Below are positions 46,145 through 53,721 of a stretch of 64,000 nucleotides of DNA, in pieces. Origin of the DNA: Maribacter halichondriae. Lineage in GTDB: Bacteria > Bacteroidota > Bacteroidia > Flavobacteriales > Flavobacteriaceae. Every line of letters begins with the position of its first letter. The stretch's first letter is position 1. The notes below the pieces were generated by a model, which did not search any database, was not told where the DNA came from, and worked only from the letters and a program-made list of their open reading frames with translations. The translations under genes and the position numbers were made by a program. Location of the stretch: positions 3,106,529 through 3,170,528 of the forward strand of contig NZ_CP107030.1 in assembly GCF_027474825.1 (NCBI RefSeq), in the 5' to 3' direction.

Positions 46145-48657
46145 ATGTTTGAAAATAGTACGGCAAAACGGTTCATGGTAAAGACAGTATTGCTTTGTAC
46201 TTTTCTTATGCTTTTTTCGGCATGTGAAAAACAACCTTCTCCTCCTTTATCCCCTGAAGAAGCATTAAAAACTATTGTTTTAGCGGACGAAGATGTCAAA
46301 ATCGAGCTGGTCGCCGCCGAACCTTTGGTGCAAGATCCCGTAGCGATAACCTTTGATGAAGCTGGTCGGCTTTGGGTCGTCGAAATGTTGGGTTTTATGA
46401 CCGATATCGATGGCTCCGACGAGAAAGCAAGAACAGGAAGAGTTTCCGTGCTTTTTGATGATAATGGGGATGGGCAAATGGACCGGAGCTCGATTTTTCT
46501 GGATAGTCTCGTTATGCCGCGTGCTATAGCCCTGGTAAAAGGAGGAATTTTGGTCTCTGAAAATATTCCCCTTTGGTATGCGCAAGATACCGATGGCGAT
46601 TTTAAGGCCGATACCAAAGTACTGATTGATTCCACCTATGGTGGTTCGGGAATGCCCGAGCACTCCGCGAACGGACTTTGGCGCGGATTGGACAATTGGA
46701 TCTATAACGCCAAATCGAAGTATCGCTACAAGAAAATAGACGATGAATGGATCAAAGACGAAACCGAGTTTCGAGGGCAGTGGGGTATCATGCATGATGA
46801 TGCGGGCCGCTTGTTCTACAATTATAATTGGTCGCAGTTGCATGGGGATTTGGTGCCACCGAACGCCCTGATGAAAAACAAAAATCATACCCCGTCAAGT
46901 GGCATCGATCACGGACTCACCTTGGAACGTGAAATTTTTCCGATTCGGAGCAATACAGCGGTGAACCGGGGCTATGTTCCAGGGACACTTGACGAGGAGG
47001 GAAAATTACTGGAATTTGCCTCGGCCTGCGGCCCTTTACTATATCGTGGAAATGCACTACCCGATAATTATAACGGAAATGCCTTCGTCTGCGAACCCAC
47101 CGGAAATTTGATCAAGCGAAATAAGATTACCGAGGAAGGTTTTATGCTGAGCGCGCAGGGCTATTATAAGGACAAAGAGTTTCTTGCTTCGACCGACGAG
47201 CGTTTTCGGCCCATTTCACTGGCCTCGGGTCCTGATGGGGCTATGTATGTGGTCGACATGTACAAAGGGATCATACAGCATGGGCCCTATATGAGCGATT
47301 ACTTGCGCAAAGTGACGTTGGAACGCAAACTCGACAAGCCCGTGCACATGGGGCGAATATGGAGGATTACCAAAAAAGATAATGCGAAGATCGAACTTCC
47401 GGATTTGTCTCAGGCCGATTCAAAAACCTTGGTCGGGTACTTGGGAAGCGCCAATGGATGGTTGCGGGATATCGCCCAACGGCTTTTGGTCCAAAAAGGG
47501 GATGCCATTGCTTCTGATTTGGAAAATGTTTTGAAAACACAAAATCCTTTGGCTCAGTTGCATGCCCTTTGGGCATTGGAAGGATTGGGCTTGGCACGAC
47601 CTGAAAATGTGCTTCCCGCCTTGAAATCCGAAGACCCTAGGGTTGCGGCAACGGCCTTACGAATTTTGGAAAAATTAGCATCCGATCATGTCGATGTAAA
47701 GGTAGCACTAGAGCGTTTTATCCAAGAGCAGTATGATACAGCCCATCCCTATCTGCAAATGCAGCTAGTACTTTCCAGTGATATCATCGATTCGAAAGTT
47801 GCCTTTGCCATTTCCGAAAAATTTCTAAAACGATTTGGTCCACTTCCTGTGGCGCGCGACGTAGTCATGAGTGGTATGCAAGATCGTGAAATGGATTTGC
47901 TGACCAAACTTCTTTCCGACGATGCTTGGAAGAACTATGATCAAAACCATGAGATATTTACCGAAATGTTGGCGACCGCCGTTGCAAATAGCGGAGAAGA
48001 AAAAGATATACTACAGCTTTTTAAAATCGTCAACGCCCATCAGAACGAGGATAAGAAATGGATAGGTTCGGCCGTCGTAAACGGCATCGCAAGTTCAAGA
48101 GGTTCCAATGAGGCCGGGGAAATCGTTTTGACGGCAAAGCCCTCGTTTCTCGAAAATGAGGATAGGGATTATCCACTCTATAAAAAATTGACATGGCCCG
48201 ATAAACCGAAGGCAGCCATTGCAGCGGTAGCCGAATACGAAATCGACAGCAAGGTATTCGCCAATGGGCGGCAAAAATTCCTCAACCTTTGTGCGAACTG
48301 TCACGGTACACGGGGGAAGGAATGAAGCGCTTCGCCCCGCCCTTAAAAGATTCCGAATGGGTCAATGGGGAAGAATTCAAATTGGCCATGATTTTATTGC
48401 ACGGTATGGAAGGTCCGGTTATCGTCGATGGCAAGAACTATGATATTCCCGATATCCTCCCTAGTATGCCCTCGTTTACGACCTTACAAAATGAAGATAT
48501 TGCGGCCATTGCCACTTATATTCGAAATTCATGGGGTAATTCGGCTACGCCCATTTCCAGTGGAACGATCGGGCATATCCGTTTTCGCACCCAAGGTCAG
48601 ATTACGCCTTGGAAAGCCAGTGAATTGGATACGTTGATGTTTGATGTGGATCTCTAA
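46145..48657 (+). CDS. PVC-type haem-binding CxxCH membrane-anchored protein, split by one frameshift
   Basis: About 837 aa after repair. A lipoprotein signal (FSACEKQ) precedes a beta-propeller (about 60-400, e.g. RLWVVEMLGFM, GLDNWIYNAKSKYRY, GPDGAMYVVDMYKGIIQHGPY), HEAT-like helical repeats (about 420-620), and a C-terminal cytochrome c domain with CANCHGT. The frame breaks in five G at 48312-48316; a sixth restores CHGTRGEGMKRFAPPL. Domain order matches the DUF7133/PVC-type haem proteins, which occur in polysaccharide-degrading loci of planctomycetes and Bacteroidota. It may oxidise or deliver electrons from sugars. It starts 9 nt after gntP. Confidence 0.9.
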
Positions 48658-48702
48658 CCGTACCGTTTAATTCGGTAGTCCTTAGAATGTTGAAATAGTT
48701 TT

Positions 48703-48782
48703 TCAAAAAAACCTTCCGTTGGAGTCATAGCGATCGTTCCCCCGATTAACCGCTATGCTTTCGCAGAAGGTTCAAGCTAATG
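48703..48782 (-). terminator. nested hairpin with T7 tail, terminator of the 59-aa gene
   Basis: Outer arms AACCTTC (48710-48716) and GAAGGTT (48776-48782) and inner arms CATAGCG (48726-48732) and CGCTATG (48761-48767) make a nested structure. On the minus strand the outer stem runs straight into a T-rich tract (seven T, 48711 down to 48705). It lies 9 nt after the stop of the small minus-strand gene. Confidence 0.65.
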
Positions 48783-48790
48783 GCCTTTGT

Positions 48791-48970
48791 TCAGTGTTGT
48801 AGCAGTCTTGTAATCAGGGAATTTGAATTCCTTTTATACCGCTGATGAAAAGTCATCAAAAATCGGATTTCACTTTCCGATAATTGGTATGCTTTCTCAA
48901 TCGCTCTTTGCTGTTTTGGACTCAATGAAGAAAGCATCGTCTCGGTAGTCATCATTTTTTTAATTCTCAT
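48791..48970 (-). CDS. 59-aa helical protein with its own promoter and terminator
   Basis: ATG at 48970 (MRIKKMMTTETMLSSLSPKQ...) gives 59 codons; the open frame extends upstream to a TTG inside the promoter, which I reject. The protein is basic and predicted helical (SPKQQRAIEKAYQLSESEIR). No family is recognised. It is supported as a gene by a consensus promoter with a 20-nt spacer just upstream, a 13-nt leader, and an intrinsic terminator 9 nt after its stop. Operator-like dyads over the promoter suggest that it is regulated. Confidence 0.6.
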   Translation of the reverse strand: MRIKKMMTTETMLSSLSPKQQRAIEKAYQLSESEIRFLMTFHQRYKRNSNSLITRLLQH

Positions 48971-48987
48971 GGTTTGGCATATTTGAA

Positions 48988-49018
48988 CAAAACTAGGGGT
49001 ATACCCGTGCCGTAGCAA
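48988..49018 (-). promoter_or_regulatory. consensus flavobacterial promoter for the 59-aa gene
   Basis: On the minus strand, TTG (49018-49016) is followed after a 20-nt spacer by TAGTTTTG (48995-48988). This fits the TTG/TAnnTTTG arrangement very well. The predicted start of transcription is near 48983. A GGGTATACCC palindrome (48997-49006) lies within the spacer. Confidence 0.75.
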
Positions 49019-49188
49019 TACCCATTAATGGGTATTTATTAGGGTTTTCTGTAGGAAAAATCAAGGAATATCTGAATGCGAACTTATTCTTTGCAAATCG
49101 GTGATGGCGAACCCATTGAAAGTGTAAAAAGTTTTTTAGATTTAAGGTAACGACCTAATTCGTATAAAAAATACCCATGAATAGGTAT
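48997..49188. promoter_or_regulatory. three ACCC/GGGT dyad elements, candidate operators
   Basis: Within this divergent region are GGGTATACCC (48997-49006), the perfect 20-nt palindrome AATACCCATTAATGGGTATT (49017-49036), and ATACCCATGAATAGGTAT (49171-49188, two mismatches). The first overlaps the spacer of the small-gene promoter and the second covers its -33 element; the third is 57 nt upstream of the plus-strand gene at 49245. A shared regulator for both directions is the simplest reading, perhaps the NarL-type or LuxR-type protein encoded downstream. Confidence 0.6.
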
Positions 49189-49244
49189 GGTGTATCATTT
49201 CAAAATGCACGAAAATTGTAGCATAACCAAAACTCGATTTAACT

Positions 49245-49826
49245 ATGAAACTGTACAGATCCAAAAACTTTACCCCGTTAACGGTCAATGTGAAAAAGAG
49301 CGATAGCAAGAACCACCAACTCATTTATGCCAGTCAGTTGTACGGAACCTTTTTTGCCGTAGGCGCAAAACTTTTACTCTCGGACGATAAAAAAAGCTTG
49401 ATCGGCATGGAGCTCGCCCTTAATAATTATAAGGGACTCTATAATATCGGATTTTTAAAACAAACCGAGGATTCGTGGGATGTTGTGAAAAAAACGGCTG
49501 TTATCATTTTACATGTACAGGTCGATGATAATCAATATACCAACAACGTCAACCGAAAAAGAACCATCACCTTAAAGAAGTCGGTTCTTCTATCGAGCAT
49601 CGACGAATTGTTTGTAGGCCGACAATTACACTGTTTAAGCAGTGCGTCACCTGTGGACCATTTAGACGATGCCATATTCGACAGCGAGTTCTATGTACGA
49701 AATGGCTCTTATATCGCAAAGATCGATCGCATGGATGACCATTTGCCTGGACCCCCAAAAGCGAACATGCCCACCGGAGGAAGCCCGACCAGTCATTGTA
49801 TGAGTACTCTAGCAAAACTCATTTGA
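49245..49826 (+). CDS. protein of unknown function upstream of histidine kinase
   Basis: A 193-aa protein that I do not recognise. It has no clear signal peptide or membrane segment; the middle part (SQLYGTFFAVGAKLLLSDDKKSLIGMELAL, then ELFVGRQLHCLSSASPVDHLDDAIFDSEFYV) looks beta-rich with a Cys. The last 25 residues are Pro/Gly-rich (LPGPPKANMPTGGSPTSHC). Its stop is followed after 1 nt by the TTG start of the histidine kinase, so the two are coupled, and an operator-like dyad lies upstream. It may be a sensor or effector linked to that two-component system. Confidence 0.75.
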   Translation: MKLYRSKNFTPLTVNVKKSDSKNHQLIYASQLYGTFFAVGAKLLLSDDKKSLIGMELALNNYKGLYNIGFLKQTEDSWDVVKKTAVIILHVQVDDNQYTNNVNRKRTITLKKSVLLSSIDELFVGRQLHCLSSASPVDHLDDAIFDSEFYVRNGSYIAKIDRMDDHLPGPPKANMPTGGSPTSHCMSTLAKLI

Positions 49827-49827
49827 T

Positions 49828-51693
49828 TTGATTCGCAGCCTTCTATTCGTTCTAATGCTTATGTTGGGCTGCTTATGTGCTCCGGCACAGACTATGGACA
49901 ATAGCGGTGGCGGATCACCCAAGACCATTGAAGTGTTTTTTGATGCCCTGCGCCGCATGGAGATAAATGAGGCGCATAGGGCGTTGCAAGAATCCCAGCA
50001 GACCAAAGATAATACGTTGGCTTTGGCCTTGTTACAATCGTACCAAGGTAGAACCCAAACTTTCGACGCCGATACTACGGAATTGGGCGTGGATGGGAAA
50101 ATATTGTGGCATTTGGTGAATGGCTATTCCAATGAGGGTGAAGACAACGAGAATACGGTAGCGGCATTTCAAAATTTTTCAAGGGCGATTCAATTGTCGG
50201 ATTCGTATAATCGTGTGAACGCCTTAAAATTTTCGCTGACCAGTATGCTTGAACTGTTGCGAAAACAGTTTTTCTTCGGTGACGAATATTTTTTACCCTA
50301 TCTCAACCATTATAGGGAAATTGCTACCGACACCGATGATGCGCGCATTTTACTGTTGTATGAAATCGGACTTAATTCTAATGAGAAAGATGATATGAGC
50401 AGTGAGTTTCAAGGCCTTGATATGATGCGTAAATTGGATAGTCTTTTTATCGATGTATCGGATGAGCGGGCGTTGAAAACAAAATACTATTTTGAAAAGG
50501 CCATCCAATTAAAGTTAGAAGCGAAATACGAACAAGCCATGTACGAGCTAAGGCATGCCCTTCGTAATGCGAATGGACAACCAGAAAATGTAGCGATACA
50601 AGAGGCTGCTACCTGGCATATTTCAACCTTGCATTTATTAGGAGGTCGAAAAGATTCCGCTCTGTTTTATTGGAATCGGTCATCTGCCCTTTCCAAAAAA
50701 CTGCGAAATAAGTTTTATAACGAGCGTTTGGCTTCATGGATTTACAAGGATATGGGGCAAATGGATTCGGCCTACCATTATTTGAATGAATCGGTGTTTA
50801 CGGAAGCTTTGGTAGATGGAAAGCAACAACGTTTTCAATCCGCCCTACTCTCTGTTGAAAACCAGACCGAGAAACTAAAACTGGACAAGTTACGACTGGA
50901 CAATCGCAGAAAGACCAATCAAAATTATTTGATCGGGGCCATATCCCTATTATTGATTGGTACCTTGACGGCATTTTTTCTCCATCAGAACACCACCAAA
51001 AAACGAAAACTGGCCGAACAAGAAGCCTTACTCGAACAGCAAAAAGTCGAAACCTTGTTAAAGGAACAAGAGTTGGTCAGTATTGATGCCATGATCGAAG
51101 GTCAGGAAAAAGAGCGCACCAAAGTCGCCAACGAATTGCATGATGATTTGGGCAGTCTTATGGCAACCGTAAAACTGCATTTTGATAATGTCAAGGTCGA
51201 TAAAAAAGACCCTGCCCTAAAAAATGCCCAAGACCTGCTCGAAAAAGCCTACCAAAAGATTCGAGGTATGGCCCATGCCAAGAATTCGGGTGTTATGGCC
51301 AATCAAGGTCTATTACCAGCGGTTCAAAAAATGTCCCGGACCATCAGCGAGACCAAAGCCTTGGAAGTCACGGTCGAAGATTTCGGCATGGCAGACCGTT
51401 TGGAAAACTCTTTGGAGTTGACCATTTTCCGGATCATTCAAGAATTGACCACCAATATCATCAAACATGCCAAGGCGACAAAGGCGAACATTCAGTTCAC
51501 CCAACATGAAGATAATCTGAATATCATTGTGGAGGATAATGGTAAGGGTTTTGACATATCCGCCATCAAAAGAGCGTCCTTAGGTATGGGCCTCGGTACG
51601 ATTGAAAAACGCATTGAACATTTGGGAGGAACTTTTACCGTTGACAGCGTCTTGGGTAAAGGCACCTCCATTTTAATCGATATACCCGTATGA
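49828..51693 (+). CDS. TPR-containing sensor histidine kinase (HisKA_3), TTG start
   Basis: A 621-aa kinase. TTG at 49828 is the only start that gives the complete signal peptide (MIRSLLFVLMLMLGCLCAPAQ); an in-frame TAG lies 16 nt upstream. The periplasmic or extracellular region (about 25-365) contains TPR-like helical repeats. A membrane helix at about 371-390 leads to HisKA_3 with phospho-acceptor His438 (NELHDDLGSLMATVK), then an HATPase with IVEDNGKGFD and GMGLGTIEKRIEHLGG. This is the NarX/DegS class typical of Bacteroidota. It overlaps the response regulator start as ATGA. Confidence 0.93.
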   Translation: MIRSLLFVLMLMLGCLCAPAQTMDNSGGGSPKTIEVFFDALRRMEINEAHRALQESQQTKDNTLALALLQSYQGRTQTFDADTTELGVDGKILWHLVNGYSNEGEDNENTVAAFQNFSRAIQLSDSYNRVNALKFSLTSMLELLRKQFFFGDEYFLPYLNHYREIATDTDDARILLLYEIGLNSNEKDDMSSEFQGLDMMRKLDSLFIDVSDERALKTKYYFEKAIQLKLEAKYEQAMYELRHALRNANGQPENVAIQEAATWHISTLHLLGGRKDSALFYWNRSSALSKKLRNKFYNERLASWIYKDMGQMDSAYHYLNESVFTEALVDGKQQRFQSALLSVENQTEKLKLDKLRLDNRRKTNQNYLIGAISLLLIGTLTAFFLHQNTTKKRKLAEQEALLEQQKVETLLKEQELVSIDAMIEGQEKERTKVANELHDDLGSLMATVKLHFDNVKVDKKDPALKNAQDLLEKAYQKIRGMAHAKNSGVMANQGLLPAVQKMSRTISETKALEVTVEDFGMADRLENSLELTIFRIIQELTTNIIKHAKATKANIQFTQHEDNLNIIVEDNGKGFDISAIKRASLGMGLGTIEKRIEHLGGTFTVDSVLGKGTSILIDIPV

Positions 51694-52304
51694 TCACCGT
51701 AGCGATAGCAGAAGACCACCAGGCCCTAATCGATGGCATTCAATCGTATCTGGAATACGAAGATGATATTACCATCGTCGGACATGCCAATGACGGCGAA
51801 ACCCTTTTGGAGCTGGTCGAAAAACGAAACCCGACCCTGGTACTCTGCGACATTCGCATGCCCAAAGTTGATGGTATTGCGGCGGCCAAGATTATTCAAG
51901 AAAAATACCCGAACACCAAAGTAATTGCCTTTACGATGTTCGATCAAGAAGATGCCATTCGCCAGATGTTACAAGCGGGAGCGGTAGGCTATATTTTAAA
52001 AAATTCTTCGCTAGAAATAGTGCTCGAGGCCATTCGCGCCGTAGGTGCCGGAAAAACCTATTTTGATAAAAAAATCCATATTCCCACCGCTGAAAAGAAC
52101 ACCTCGAAAAGCGTGCTTTCTTCTCGTGAAAAAGAAATCTTGGGACTCATCAGTCGCGGTAAGACTTCGCATGAGATTGCGGACCAACTTTTTATTGGGA
52201 AAAGTACTGTCGATACCCACCGAAAGAATATGATCCGTAAACTTGGGTTAAGCAGGGCGGGGGAGTTGTTGCGGTATGCGTTGGAGCGGAAGTATGATTT
52301 TTAA
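51690..52304 (+). CDS. NarL/FixJ-type response regulator
   Basis: A 204-aa regulator overlapping the kinase by 4 nt. The receiver (about 1-120) has AEDH near residue 7, phospho-acceptor Asp54 (LVLCDIRMPKVDG) and Lys105 (GYILKNSSLE). The LuxR-type HTH (about 140-200) has SSREKEILGLISRGKTSHEIADQLFIGKSTVDTHRKNMIRKLG. It is the obvious partner of the TPR kinase and a candidate binder of the CCC-N-GGG dyads at 48997-49188. Confidence 0.95.
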   Translation: MITVAIAEDHQALIDGIQSYLEYEDDITIVGHANDGETLLELVEKRNPTLVLCDIRMPKVDGIAAAKIIQEKYPNTKVIAFTMFDQEDAIRQMLQAGAVGYILKNSSLEIVLEAIRAVGAGKTYFDKKIHIPTAEKNTSKSVLSSREKEILGLISRGKTSHEIADQLFIGKSTVDTHRKNMIRKLGLSRAGELLRYALERKYDF

Positions 52305-52632
52305 TTTTTTTAGTTAAAGATGACTATGAAAGTCATTGGTCAATAAGAAATTATAAAAGGAAAAAATACCATGGGTTTGTCATAAGATTAAGGTTTTTAA
52401 CCCCAGTAAAGTTTTCCCTAACCTATTAAGAATGCAACAATTTCATCCTTTGTTTTTTTGCACTTTTCTTAGTGAAACGGCTTCTGCGAACAGGCCAATT
52501 TGATGATTACGCAATGTGTGTTGGTTTGGAGTAGGTAAAATAGGTCATTTATATATAAATTCTTACCAACTATACAATTTCTTACAAAAAATCGCTAGTT
52601 GTACCTTACTTTTAGACAAATGCCCCACATTT
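52305..52632. other. intergenic region before LuxR-type gene
   Basis: No gene is supported here. AT-rich sequence contains an ATACCATGGGTTT stretch (near 52366-52378) that is only loosely like the upstream ACCC/GGGT dyads, plus runs of T. An ATG at 52516 opens a frame continuous with the LuxR-type gene, but the residues do not resemble a domain, so I place that start at 52633. Confidence 0.5.
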
Positions 52633-53328
52633 ATGAGCTTAGCCGAAAGAACATCAGGTCTAAACCTGCACGGCCTGTATGAAAATGGACTAATATCAAG
52701 TATTACCGAAATACTTAGGGTCAGCGAATGCTCAAAAAACTTGATGATAGGCATATACTTGATAAAAAATGCCCGTTTCCTGTATTGCAACCAAGGACTG
52801 AAGAACATTGTGGGCAATACCTCCAACAAGTTATTTACGGAAGGATGGGATTTTTGGTATTCCAGAATTGATCCCAAAGAAGTATTCCTAATAAAAAATA
52901 AACTCACTGAATTTTTTCTAGAACCTTTTAGCGGTAAGCCACTTACACTACTTTACCATGTTACTGATTCTGAAGGCCGACGAATCAGCATTAAGCACGA
53001 AGTTCTTTTGCACAGATTGAAAAGACAGGAACTCGCCGTAAACTATTTGTTCGATATCTCTGACAAAGAACGTATCGAACACTGTTTCGATATTCCAAAA
53101 GATAAAAGGGACGTTCATTTTCCCGAAGAGGATAATTTACATATTTCCGTAAGGGAAAAAGAGGTATTACAGCTGATAGCGAACGGTTTTTCCTCCAAAG
53201 AAATAGCCGACATGTTATTTATCAGCAACCATACGGCAATATCTCACCGGAAGAACCTCATCGAAAAATTCAACGTAAGAAATACGGCCCAGCTTATCAA
53301 AAGGGCTTCTAAAGTAATGGAGTTATGA
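52633..53328 (+). CDS. PAS-like sensor with LuxR-type DNA-binding domain
   Basis: A 231-aa cytosolic regulator from the ATG at 52633. A PAS-like fold (about 25-140, e.g. MIGIYLIKNARFLYCNQGLKNIVG and GWDFWYSRIDPKEVF) leads to a GerE/LuxR HTH (about 165-228: SVREKEVLQLIANGFSSKEIADMLFISNHTAISHRKNLIEKFN). There is no receiver domain, so it likely senses a ligand or redox state directly. This layout is common in flavobacteria. It is the last gene before the giant-gene cassette, which runs toward it on the minus strand. Confidence 0.9.
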   Translation: MSLAERTSGLNLHGLYENGLISSITEILRVSECSKNLMIGIYLIKNARFLYCNQGLKNIVGNTSNKLFTEGWDFWYSRIDPKEVFLIKNKLTEFFLEPFSGKPLTLLYHVTDSEGRRISIKHEVLLHRLKRQELAVNYLFDISDKERIEHCFDIPKDKRDVHFPEEDNLHISVREKEVLQLIANGFSSKEIADMLFISNHTAISHRKNLIEKFNVRNTAQLIKRASKVMEL

Positions 53329-53721
53329 ATACCTCTTCTTTTTGTAGAAAACCACAACGACATTTTTAATCTCAATAATTTATCGATGGTTTTGCCTCGA
53401 TTCTGCCTTTGGGCATGTAGTTGCCTTTTCGATTTTACAGTATTCGCGAGACCCAGTGATGGGGAGAAATAGGTCATGTCTTGCTCTGGGGATGATTGGT
53501 TTCAGTTTTTTAGGAGCCAGTAGATTACTATATAGAATCGAATGATACCAAAGTCTGTCAAATGACTCCTCTCCTTCCGATAGATATCAGGAGGAGGGTA
53601 CTGAAAGTGAAGAGGTATCTTCTGGATACAATAAACACGCAATAAATCTCCTCCGTCAAATAGCGGGATAAATTTCAAATTAAAGCATGTAAATAATCAC
53701 CGATATTTGAAATCAATCGCC
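53329..53721. other. 393-nt noncoding gap between convergent genes
   Basis: No reading frame or RNA gene is recognised. Two inverted repeats stand out: CTCCTC (53566-53571) with GAGGAG near 53591, and ATTTCAAAT (53672-53680) with ATTTGAAAT (53705-53713). The latter lies just beyond the stop of the giant gene and could be its terminator, though without a T-run. Confidence 0.55.

Noticed and set aside
7553..48316. Phase variation by homopolymer slippage as the cause of the many frameshifts
   Set aside because: The tracts are only five to seven bases, they occur in unrelated housekeeping-type enzymes, and several are not G/C. Typical phase-variable tracts are longer. Sequencing error explains all of them more simply.
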